Positions 23,601-32,211 of a stretch of DNA of 64,000 nucleotides are shown here, piece by piece. The stretch spans positions 583,983 through 647,982 of the forward strand of contig CANJKZ010000503.1 in assembly GCA_947471745.1 (NCBI GenBank), read 5' to 3'. Each line of letters opens with the position of its first letter. The first letter of the stretch is position 1. The stretch comes from Closterium sp. Naga37s-1. Taxonomy: Eukaryota; Streptophyta; Zygnematophyceae; Desmidiales; Closteriaceae. A program made the position numbers and the translations under genes. Below the pieces are notes generated by a model. It was not told where the DNA came from and searched no databases. It worked only from the letters and a program-made list of their open reading frames with translations.

Positions 23601-24864
23601 GAGCCTCTGTGGGAGGGAACGAGGAGGAGTGAGGAGCGGCGTGCTGCCGCCCCTCGACACAGGGAAGACAGGGAGGAGCAGGCGAGGGTGGGAGGGGAGG
23701 GAGAACCCTGGGAAGACCAGAGACAAGGACACGGCGGTGCATGCTGCAAAGACGCTGCACCGAGGGGTGACCAAGGCGGTGGTGCCAAAGGAGGGTCTGG
23801 TGCGACAAGGCGCGACACGAGCAGGGGGCCGCTAGCTGACCTGACGCAGAGGCAGACGCAGCTACCTGAGGGGACTCAGTGGTCAGTGTGTACAGGCCCG
23901 ACCCCGGCTGCCAAGTGAAAGTAGCCAGGTGACGACCCGTCTGAGCACACGTGCAGTGTGTCACACGCTCGTAGGCAGGGGTGAACTGGTGAACACCCGC
24001 GTCCTGGAGCGCAGAACCCGCCACCAATTTCGTAGAGAACGAGGGGAGGTAAAGACCCGACAGTGTGCCGGACGGGACAGCAGGACAAGGGAGGACAGTG
24101 GTGGAGGTCGCACGGACTGGACCCCCAGAGGAATCTGCCAGGGAGACTACAACCGGCCGACTGAGCGGCGTGAGGGTGGTGCTGTCGCGAAAGAAGGAGC
24201 GAGAAGCACCAGAGTCAAGTGTGAAGGTGTACAAGGCCTCAGCAGGCGCAGTACCAGAGAGAGCAGACTCACCAGCACCTGGAGCAGCAGCCTCACCAGC
24301 ACCAAGAGCAGGAGACGCACTAGCACCTAGAGCAGCAGCCTCACCAGCACCGAGAGCAGCAGGCTCTATACCTGGGTCAGGCGGTACGCACAGGTAGCAG
24401 GCACGGTCAGCACTAGTAGGCAATGCATACATGGCAGTGAGAATAGCATCATAGTCAAGAGCAAATATATCTATCCTCTGCCCAAGCAGCTCCACCCAGT
24501 CGGGGAGCTCAGCCTCGTCGCCAAACTCGGTACGCCAGGCGTCGCTCAGACGGGCGAAGCAGTGGGACTGTGTGTGACTAAGCGTCCCGCAAGCCTGACC
24601 AGTCCGAGCACCAGTGCGAATGACGTATGGGCAGCGAACGGTACTCAAAGACCCTCTACTCTGAGCGTACCACTCACGAAGCTGCTGGGGCGTAAGTGTC
24701 TCGCGCGGACGCCGCTGCAGCTGCAGCTGGCCACTGCCAGACGCTCCCGACGGACCAGCTCCAGGGCTACAGCCACGACGGCTACCGCCACAACCCCAAC
24801 TAGCGTACCACTCACGAAGCTGCTGGGGCGTGAGAGACTCGCGCGGACGTCGCTGGAGCTGCAT
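20473..24864 (-). CDS. Element C gag-pol polyprotein (Copia order), N-terminal part
   Basis: Start taken at ATG 24864; upstream codons are low-complexity CLPA repeats with only a GTG start. Visible: LTPQQLREWY motifs (24801-24835 and 24666-24697), a Cys/His cluster CPYVIRTG...C...H...HCF (~78-105) instead of a CCHC knuckle, protease LDSGASRSFF (~215), pre-integrase HHRLGHPSVQ (~362), and integrase LHLDVWGPA (~425), HSDRGGEF (~494) and GVAERR (~530). A long Gly/Ala/Glu/Pro-rich linker then holds two more QQLREWY-like motifs (22429-22456, 22145-22173), followed by RT. True reading ends at the frameshift near 20662; the residues from there to 20473 are out of frame. Confidence 0.88.
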   Translation of the reverse strand: MQLQRRPRESLTPQQLREWYASWGCGGSRRGCSPGAGPSGASGSGQLQLQRRPRETLTPQQLREWYAQSRGSLSTVRCPYVIRTGARTGQACGTLSHTQSHCFARLSDAWRTEFGDEAELPDWVELLGQRIDIFALDYDAILTAMYALPTSADRACYLCVPPDPGIEPAALGAGEAAALGASASPALGAGEAAAPGAGESALSGTAPAEALYTFTLDSGASRSFFRDSTTLTPLSRPVVVSLADSSGGPVRATSTTVLPCPAVPSGTLSGLYLPSFSTKLVAGSALQDAGVHQFTPAYERVTHCTCAQTGRHLATFTWQPGSGLYTLTTESPQVAASASASGQLAAPCSCRALSHQTLLWHHRLGHPSVQRLCSMHRRVLVSGLPRVLPPLPPSPAPPCLPCVEGRQHAAPHSSSFPPTEAPLKTLHLDVWGPARVRGPGHELYFLLLVDDYTRSTTVFPLQRKGDVPDVLIPWIRAVRLQLRERFQSDFPVLRLHSDRGGEFSSDLLAAFCAEHGIRQTFTLPASPQQNGVAERRIGLVMEVARTSMIHAAAPHFLWPFAVQYAAHQLNLWPRVSLPETSPTLLWTGKVGDASRFRVWGARAFVCDTTADKLSARAVPCVFLGFVPDAPGWQFYHPTSRRVFPSQDVTFDKSVPFYRLFQYRTAPLPPPPLFLAPGAPQVDPLPAPGPAPSGVSQVDPPPLTAPVEVTGDSCLAEGGPARGTVSGGAEPGGAEPGGAEPGGAETRGAEPGCEESGGAVPRGTESGVAAPGGAEASGEQSPWSGRLRSRSAGASPLRSRRRLPLSPQQLREWYAGRQGRAAGARGPAAGGAGAGDSATGVVSAGGSGAAEGAGAGGSALAAGAGAGGSGAAAGANAEGSESAFARSPWSSRLRPRVPLTSQQLHDWYGRRQGRASGARGSAAGVTSADVTGAGSGAGPGGARTRGTGAAGARGAEPEGASAGGPGSGGAAAGDTETGDPGTGGAGSGGAAAGGAGPGGAGAEGSGAAGAAAGAGAAGAGGTAQARLFFAPPSPSSQPPSDSVLRQVLSPPSSTGLPLQPGSPLPAPSPYTEQTGGLTERREPASRPISPVRSGRPGRRVPRSRQPAVTGSHLVVRRPSSPPQRVPLPSPPASSLPTVPEPESDRTRAAHPTVTRLLATVVTDPSFESAAASALVTELVDFAAACRLDHAASLVAESESVCPPSVGGECALGTDVLEDRQEDLECLAAAAPHLVSMLLAPEGDPDAPDIPTPRSYAEAIAGEYSSQWQTAMDAEMASWKSTGTYVDEVPPPGANIVSGMWIFRVKRPPGSPPVFKARYVARGFSQREGVDFFQTFSSTPKMTTLRVPLHVAPQRDYELHSLDFSTAFLQDSLHEEIWLRRPPGFTGSFPPGTQWSLRRPVYGPARHHVSGTTHRGLHLRLLGLLRRLLTRRCFCAPTRRCRRSTSSCTSTTWSLPLLTLRLSPW

Positions 24865-24949
24865 CTGGCCACAGCCAGTAGCAGCAGTAGCAGTGGTAGT
24901 GGCAGTAGTAGCAGCAGCAGCGCGGGCAGGGCAGGCGCGGCAGGCAGGT

Positions 24950-25025
24950 AGGCAGGCAGGCAAGCAGGCAGGCAGACAGGCAGGCAGGCTGGCAGGCAGG
25001 CAGGCAGGCTGGCAGGCAGGCAGTG
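24950..25025. repeat. aggc-type short tandem repeat
   Basis: Repeats of ggcaggcaggca and similar, giving a CLPACLPA translation on the minus strand upstream of the probable element C start codon. Confidence 0.8.
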
Positions 25026-25079
25026 CGCTAACAAGGCAGGTGCTCACCAGTGGCGGGAAGAGCAGGCGCTCGCCGGGCG

Positions 25080-26280
25080 AGCAGGGCCGGCGCTCGGCGG
25101 GCGGCTGCACGGGGTCCAGGGGCGGCGTCGCGGGTCCAGGGGCGACGTCGCGGGGTCCAGGGGCGGCTGCACGGAGTCCAGGGGCGGCTGCACCAGGGGC
25201 GGCTGCTTCAGGGGCCAGGGGCGGCTGCTCTGGGTCCAGGGGCGGTTGCTCGAGGGTCCAGGGGCGGCTGCACCAGGGGCGGCTGCTGCAGGGACCAGGG
25301 GCGGCTGCTCAGGGTCCAGGGGCAGCTGCTCGAGGGTCCAGGGGCGGCTGCACCAGGGGCGGCTGCTGTAGGAGCCAGGGGCGGCTGCTCTGGGTCCAGG
25401 GGCGGCTGCTCGAGGGTCCAGGGGCGGCTGCACCAGGGCGCGTCGGCTGCAGGGCGAGGCCGCGTCAGAGGCAGGGCGCGGCCGCGTCAGAGGTAGGGCG
25501 GGGCCGCGCTGGCTGCAGGGCGCGGCCGCGTCAGTGGCTGGGCGCGGCCGCGTGATGCAGGGCACGGCCGCGTCAGAGGAAGGGCGCGGCCGCGTCGAAG
25601 GCAGGGCGCGGCCGCGACGAAGGCAGGACGCGGCCGCGTCAGAGCCAGGGCGGGGCCGCGTCGGCTGCAGGGCGCGGCCGCGTCGAGGGCAGGGCGCGGC
25701 CGCGTCGAAGGCAGGGCGCGGCCGCGTCGAAGGCAGGGCGCGGCCGCGTCAGAGGCTAGGCGCGGCTGCGACAGCTGCAGGGCGCGACCGCGTCGAAGGC
25801 AGGGTGCGGCCGCGTCGAAGGCAGGGCGCGGCCGCGTCGAAGGCAGGGCGCGGCCGCGTCAGAGGCTGGGCGCGGCCGCGACGGCTGCAGGGCGCGGCCG
25901 CGTCGAAGGCAGGGCGCGGCCGCGTCGAAGGCAGGGCGCGGCCGCGTTGAAGGCAGGGCACGGCCGCGTCAGAGGCTAGGCGCGGCCGCGTCAGAGACAG
26001 AGCGGGGCCGCGTTCTGGCCTGACGGGCCTGCAGGGGCGGCTCGTGGGCCTGACGGGCCTGCAGGGGCGGCTCGTGGGCCTGACGGGCCTGTAGAGGCGG
26101 CGCGTGGGCCTTACGAGCCTGCAGGGGCGGCGCGCGGGCCGTGCGGGCCTGCAGGGGCGGCGCGCTGGCCTAGGGCAGCAGGAGGCAGCGCGAGGGCTGC
26201 AGGACGGCGCGCGCAGCGCAGCACGTCACAAGGCAGGGCAGGCAGGCGCAGGACAACACGTGGGGTAGCGCGGTAACCGC
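25080..26280. repeat. GC-rich tandem repeats in the element C leader
   Basis: Three kinds of repeat lie between the C primer site and its first ATG: ggggcggctgc-type units about 60 bp apart (25100-25440), units of about 22 bp each holding a NotI site GCGGCCGC (about 25440-26010), and ~30-bp units with cctgacgggcctgcaggggcggc (26014-26170). ORFs across this region are by-products of the repeat. Confidence 0.85.
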
Positions 26281-26325
26281 AACGGTAGGTGGGCCCGAAA
26301 AAAAAAACGGTCCTACGGACCTAGT

Positions 26326-26337
26326 GCTCTGAAACCA
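26326..26337 (-). other. Primer-binding site of element C
   Basis: The reverse complement TGGTTTCAGAGC abuts the 5' LTR (starts 26338) and differs by one base from the canonical plant initiator-Met primer site TGGTATCAGAGC. Confidence 0.7.
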
Positions 26338-26420
26338 TGTCAGAATCTAGCAGCAGGAATGAATCAACTATGAAAGAGGTGGGTACAAGTATGAAACCCT
26401 AAAAGGGGCTGTACCCCATA
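26338..26420 (-). repeat. Truncated 5' LTR of element C
   Basis: Matches the first 83 bp of 7061-7194 and then changes to element E interior sequence at about 26421. Confidence 0.7.
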
Positions 26421-27646
26421 TTCTTCCTGCCGCGCGCTCGGAACGCGCGGCGTTTTTCATCCCGCCGTGCGCTCGGGGCGTGCGGCGGTTTTCTGCCCGC
26501 CGTGCGCCCCGAGGCGCGAGGCGGTTTCCTGCTTCGCGCGGCGGTTTTCTGCCCGTTGTGGCGCCCCCGGGGACCTTCGCGCTGCCCCCCGTCGCCCGTC
26601 GCGGCGCCCTGGGGGCCCGCGCGTCGCCCTCCTCCCGTCGCCTCGTCGCGACGCCCTGGGGGCCCGCACGCCGGCCCCTCCCGTCGCCTCGTTGCGGCGC
26701 CTTGGGGGCCCGCGCGTCCCCCACTCCCATCGCCTCGTCGCGGCACCTTGGAGGCCCGCGCGTCGCCCCCTCCCGTCGCCTCGTCGCGGCGCCTTGGGGG
26801 CCCGCGCGCCGCCCCCTCCCGTCGCCTCGTCGCGGCGCCTCGTCGCGGCGCCTTGGGGGCCCGCGCGCGGCCCCTCCCATCGCCCGTCGAGCCGCCCTGG
26901 GGGGCCCGTGCGCGGCCCCCCTCCCGTCACCCGCCGTGGCGCCCTCGGGGGGCCCGCGCCCTGCTCCTTCGTGGCGCCCTCGGGGGGCCCGCACCCTGCT
27001 CCTTCGTGGCGCCCAGGAGACCCCCCCGCCGCCTCCCTTTCCTCCCATGAGCCGCCCCTGCTGCTTCCCGCACTCCTGCCTGCGTTAGGGTTTGGGGGTG
27101 GCGGGCATGGGGGTGACCGGTGTGGGTAACCTGCAGCTCCTCCTCCTCCTTCGTCTCCCGCTGCTGCAGCTGCCGCTGAGGGGGGTGGGTGTGTGGGAGC
27201 CGAGGGTTTAGGGTTTAAGGGGGGTGCCGTGGGAGTGGAGCTAGGGTTTCAGCAGGGGGTGTGTGAGAGGGGCGTGGGACGGTCGGGGGAGGTTGCATGG
27301 AGGCTGCCGTCGTGTCGCCTGCAGCGCCAATAGTCCGGAGCCGTCGTGCTCTCGGTAGCCCAGAGAGCCTGCTGTGCCTGTCGCCCGTGGGTCCGTTGCT
27401 CTTGCCGCTCCTCGTAGCCGCCGAGCCAGTTACTCCAGTAGTCCGGGGCGCTGTCCCGGTAGCCACTGTGTGCGCGCTCTTGTTGCCCGTGTGTCTGCAG
27501 CTTCAGCCGTCGTCTCCAATCTTCTCTCCCCTCACAGCCCCTCCTCCTCCTCACTTGCCCTCTGTGATTACCTCTAGCTTGGCTTATAATTGTGAACTAT
27601 TGCTATGCCTGCTCATTGTGCTGATTACACCCCAGCTATGGGGGTG
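26421..27646. other. Interior of element E, GC-rich, non-coding
   Basis: 26570-26900 is an imperfect tandem repeat of about 45-50 bp (cgtcgcctcgtcgcggcgcc type). 27080-27205 is homologous to 1784-1930 in element D. There are no reverse transcriptase or other pol motifs in any frame. Overlapping long ORFs on both strands come from the GC-rich repeat. Confidence 0.75.
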
Positions 27647-27789
27647 TGTCAAAATGTTATTATTGTCTAGCCTGCAGTGGGGTACTCTATAGCGAGTACA
27701 ACCCAATTAGGGTTTCCTATATGCATGCCAACTGCTGCTAGTGCAACCCCTCCTTTCTTCATTTCTGTTCCTGCCTGCTAATTCTGACA
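27647..27789 (+). repeat. 3' LTR of element E
   Basis: 143 bp, TGTCAAAATG...TAATTCTGACA. The polypurine tract atgggggtg lies immediately upstream and target duplication TGCAA downstream. Confidence 0.85.
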
Positions 27790-30700
27790 TGCAACACTAC
27801 CACCCCCTTGCTGGCTTGGTAGTAGGACCAGACAAGCACAGCCACGTGACCCGGCGGAAGAAAAACGCTCGGAACGAGCGCTTCCACCCCCCAAAATGCG
27901 GAAGGATCCGCACATGTGCAGGAAGTGCAGCGGGCGCTCTTCATTCGCGAGCGCCGATGACCGATGATGCTCGCAACCCTCCCACGCCCTTGCTGGCTTG
28001 GTAATATGCCAAGACAAGCGCAACCATGTGACCCGGCGGAAGAAAAACGCTCGGAACGAGCGCTTCCACCCCAAAAACGCGGAAGGATCCGCACATGTGC
28101 AGGAAGTGCAGTGGGCGCTCTTCATTCGCGAGCGCCGATGACCGATGATGCTCGCAACCCTCCCACGCCCTTGTTGGCTTAGTAATAGGACCAGAAAAGT
28201 GCAGCCACGTAACCCCGCGGAAGAAAAACACTAGGAACGGGCGCTTCCACCCCCAAAACGCGGAAGGATCCGCACATGTGCAGGAAGTGCAGCGGGCGCC
28301 CTTCATTCGAGAGCGCCGATGACCGATGATACTCGCAACGATCTCACGCCCTTGCTGGCTTGGTAATAGGACCAGACAAGTGTAGCCACGTGGCCCGGCG
28401 GAAGAAAAACGCTCGGAACGGGCACCTCCACCCCAAAAACGCGGAAGGATCCGCACATGTGTATGAAGTGCAGCGGGTGCTCTTCATTCGCGAGCGGCGA
28501 TGAACGATGATGCTCGCAACCCTCCCACTCCGTTGTTGGCTCGGTAATAGGACCAGACAAGCGCAGCCACGTGACCCGGCGGAAGAAAAACGCTCGGAAC
28601 GAGCGATTGCACCCCCAAAACGCGGAAGGATACTTACATGTGCAGGAAGTGCAGAGGGCGCTCTTCATTCGCGAGCGCCGACGACCAATGATGCTCGCAA
28701 CCCTCCCACGCCCTTGCTGGCTTGGTAATAGGCCCAGAAAAGTGCAGCCACGTGATCCGGCGGAAGAAAAACGCTCAGAACGGGCGCCTCCACCCCCAAA
28801 ACGCGGAAGGATACGCACATGTGCAGGAAGTGCAGCGGGCGCTCTTCATTCGCGAGCGCCAATGACCGATGATGCTTGCAACACTCCCACCCCCTTGCTG
28901 GCTTGGTAGTAGGACCAGACAAGCACAGCCACGTGACCCGGCGGAAGAAAAACGCTCGGAACGAGCGCTTCCACCCCAAAAATGCGAAAGGATCCGCACA
29001 TGTGCAGGAAGTACAGCGGACGCTCTTCATTCGCGAGCGCCGATGACAGATGATGCTCGCAACCCTCCCGTGCCCTTGCTGGCTTGGTAATAGGCCCAGA
29101 CAAGCGCAACCATGTGACCCGGTGGAAGAAAAACGCTCAGAACGAGCACTTCCACCCCCAAAACGCGGAAAGTTCCGCACATGTGCAGGAAGTGCAGTGG
29201 GCGCTCTTCATTCGCGAGCGCCGATGACCGATGATGCTCGCAACCCTCCCACGCCCTTGCTGGCTTGGTAATAGGCCCAAAGAAGCGCAGCCACGTAACC
29301 CCGCGGAAGAAAAACACTAGGAACGAGCGCTTCCACCCCCAAAACGCGGAAGGATCCGCACATGTGCAAGAAGTGCAGCGGGCGTCCTTCATTCGCGAGC
29401 GCCGATGACCGATGATACTCGCAACAATCTCACGCCCTTGCTGGCTTGGTAATAGGACCGGACAAGTGTAGCCACGTGGCCCGGCGAATGAAAAACGCTC
29501 GGAACGGGCACCTCCAGCCCCAAAACGCGGAAGGATCCGCGCATGTGCAGGAAGTGCAGCGGGTGCTCTTCATTCGCGAGCGCCGATGAACGATGATGCT
29601 CGCAACCCTCCCACGCCGTTGTTGGCTCGGTAATAGGACCAGACAAGCGCAGCCATGTGACCCGGCGGAAGAAAAACGCTCGGAACGAGCGATTGCACCC
29701 CCAAAGCGCGGAAGGATACGCACATGTGCAGGAAGTGCAGAGGGCGCTCTTCATTCGCGAGCGCCGACGACCAATGATGCTCGCAACCCTCCCACGCCCT
29801 TCCTGACTTGGTAATAGGACCAGACAAGCGCAACCACGTGACCCGGCGGAAGAGAAACGCTCGGAACAAGCGCTTCCACCCCCAAAACGCGGAAGGATCC
29901 GCACATGTGCAGGAAGTGCAGCGGGCGCTCTTCATTCGCAAGCGTCGATGACCGATGATGCTCGCAACCCTCCCACACCCTTGCTGGCTTGTTAATAGGC
30001 CCAGAAAAGTGCAGCCACGTGATCCTGCGGAAGAAAAACGCTCAGAACGGGCGCCTCCACCCCCAAAACGCGGAAGGATCCGCACATGTGCAGGAAGTGC
30101 AGTGGGCGCTCTTCATTCGCGAGCGCCGATGACCGATGATGCTCGCAACCCTCCTACGCCCTTGCTGGCTTGGTAATTGGCCCAAACAAGCGCAGCCACG
30201 CAACCCCGCGGAAGAAAAACACTAGGAACAAGCGCTTCCACCCCCAAAACACGGAAGGATCCGCATATGTGCAGGAAGTGCAGTGGGCGCCCTTCATTCG
30301 CGAGCACCGATGACCGATGATACTAGCAACGATCTCACGCCCTTGCTGGCTTGATAATAGGACCAGATAAGTGTAGCCACATGGCCCGGCAGAAGAAAAA
30401 CGCTCGGAACGGGCACCTCCACCCCCAAAACGCGGAAGGATCCGCACATGTGCAGGAAGTGCAGCGGGTGCTCTTAATTCGCGAGCGCCGATGAACGATG
30501 ATGCTCGCAACCCGCCCACGTCGTTGTTGGCTCGGTAATAGGTTCAGACAAGCGCAGCCACGTGACCCGGCGGAAGAGAACGCTCGGAACGAGCGATTGC
30601 ACCCCCAAAGCGCGGAAGGATACGCACATGTGCAGGAAGTTCAGAGGGCGCTCTTCATTCGCGAGCGCCGATGACCAATGATGCTCGCAACCCTCCCAAG

Positions 30701-31955
30701 CCCTTGCTGGCTTGGTAATATGACCAGACAAGCGCAACCACGTGACCCGGCGGAAGAGAAACGCTTGTAACGAGCGCTTCCACCCCCAAAACGCGGAAGG
30801 ATCCGCACATGTGCAGAAAGTGCAGCGGGCGCTCTTCATTCGCAAGCGTCGATGACCGATGATGCTCGCAACCCTCCCACGCCCTTGCTGGCTTGTTAAT
30901 AGGCCCAGACCAGCGCAGCCACGTGACCCGGCAGAAGAAAAACACTCGGAACGAACGCTTCCACCCCCAAAACGCGGAAGGATACGCACATGTGCAGAAA
31001 GTGCAGCGGGCGCTCTTCATTCGCGAGCGCCGATAACCGATGATGCTCGCAACCCTCCCACGCCTTTGGTGGCTTGGTTATAGGACCAGACAAGCGCAGC
31101 CATGTGACCCGGCGGAAGAAAAACACTCTGAACACCGATGTGACCCGGCGGGCGCTCTTCATTCGCGAGTGCCGATGACCGATGATGCTTGCAACCCTCC
31201 CACGCCCTCGCTGGCGTGGTAATAGGACCAGACAAGCGCAGCCACGTGACCCGGCGGAAGAAAAACGCTCGGAACGAGCGCTTCCACCCCCAAAACGCGG
31301 AAGGATATGCATATGTGCAGAAAGTGAAGCGAGCGCTCTTCATTCGCGAGCGCCGATGACCGATGATGCTCGCAACCCTCCCACGCCCTTGCTGGTTTGG
31401 TAATACGCCCAGACAAGCGCAGTGACGTGGCCCGGCAGAAGAAAAACAAACGGAACGAGCGCTTCCACCCCCAAAACGCGGAAGGATCCGCACATGTGCA
31501 GGAAGTGCAGCGGGCGCTCTTCATTCGTAAGCGCCGATGACCGATGATGCTCACAACCCTCCCACGCCCTTGCTGGCTTAGTAATAGGCCCAGACAAGCG
31601 CAGCCACGTGGCTCGGCGGAAGAAAAACGAACGGAACGAGCGCTTCCACCCTCAAAACGCGGAAGGATTCGCACATGTGCAGGAAGTGCAGCAGGCACTC
31701 TTCATTCTTGAGCGCCGATGACCGATTATGCTCGCAACCCTCCCACGCACTTGCTGGCTTGGTAATAGGACCAGACAAGCGCAGCCACGTGACCCAGCGG
31801 AAGAAAAACGCTCGGAACGAGCGCTTCCACCCCCAAAATGCTGAAGGATCCGAAGTTGTGCAGGAAGTGCAGCGGCGCTCTTCATTCGCGAGCGCTGATG
31901 CCGATGATGCTCGCAACCTTCTCATTCCCTTGCTGGCTTGGTAATTGGCCCAGAC
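27790..31955. repeat. ~181-bp satellite array, right block
   Basis: About 23 monomers of the same satellite, the continuation of the array interrupted by element E. A shortened monomer lies near 31116-31165. The array ends 257 bp before the stop codon of the first gene to the right. In 31956-32211 I see nothing beyond probable 3' untranslated sequence. Confidence 0.95.
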
Positions 31956-32211
31956 ATGTGTAGTACTTGTATCTCCATGTCCGAATTCAGGTGAAGGCTG
32001 CACCTTTCCCCAATGCCAGCTGCAATGTCCGTTGTTGGTTCTGGTTCAATTGGGGTTATAACGCATATGAATTGCATACTAGGTTCATTAGAAGATGGTG
32101 CTCGGTTTTCCATAAAATTCAGCCCATGACACGGAGACACATTTTCCAATCCACCCGTAAGCCTCTTTCACATCCATTTGACACTATTCCATATCAGGCA
32201 CGTGCAAGTTA

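Larger units (their letters stand above)
7061..26420 (-). mobile_element. Copia-type LTR retrotransposon C
   Basis: Minus-strand element inserted in the interior of E. The 3' LTR is 7061-7194. The 5' LTR at 26338 keeps only about 83 bp of matching sequence (26338-26420). The primer site (reverse complement TGGTTTCAGAGC) abuts the 5' LTR at 26326-26337, a polypurine tract (reverse complement of cacccccatagg) abuts the 3' LTR, and a polyprotein ORF with protease, integrase, reverse transcriptase and RNase H lies between. The A/B tandem interrupts its 3' untranslated region at 7371-19494. The 5' LTR has lost about 50 bp, so the right boundary and target duplication cannot be confirmed. Confidence 0.82.
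6869..27789 (+). mobile_element. LTR retroelement E, split by nested elements C and A/B
   Basis: Matching 143-bp LTRs lie at 6869-7011 and 27647-27789 in the same orientation, flanked by the direct repeat TGCAA (6864-6868 and 27790-27794), so they are the two ends of one insertion. A primer-site-like tgctatcagagcagg follows the 5' LTR and a polypurine tract (atgggggtg) precedes the 3' LTR. E's own interior is only 7012-7060 plus 26421-27646, about 1.3 kb, GC-rich, with no gag or pol. It resembles the interior of D, including a shared block (1784-1930 versus 27080-27205). E is therefore non-autonomous. Confidence 0.85.

Noticed and set aside
25044..25950. ORFs of 120-240 codons in the NotI-rich region
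   Set aside because: GC-rich tandem repeat with no stops; it is the leader of element C.
26368..27129. Overlapping ORFs of 115-226 codons on both strands
   Set aside because: Low-complexity GC-rich interior of element E without any domain.
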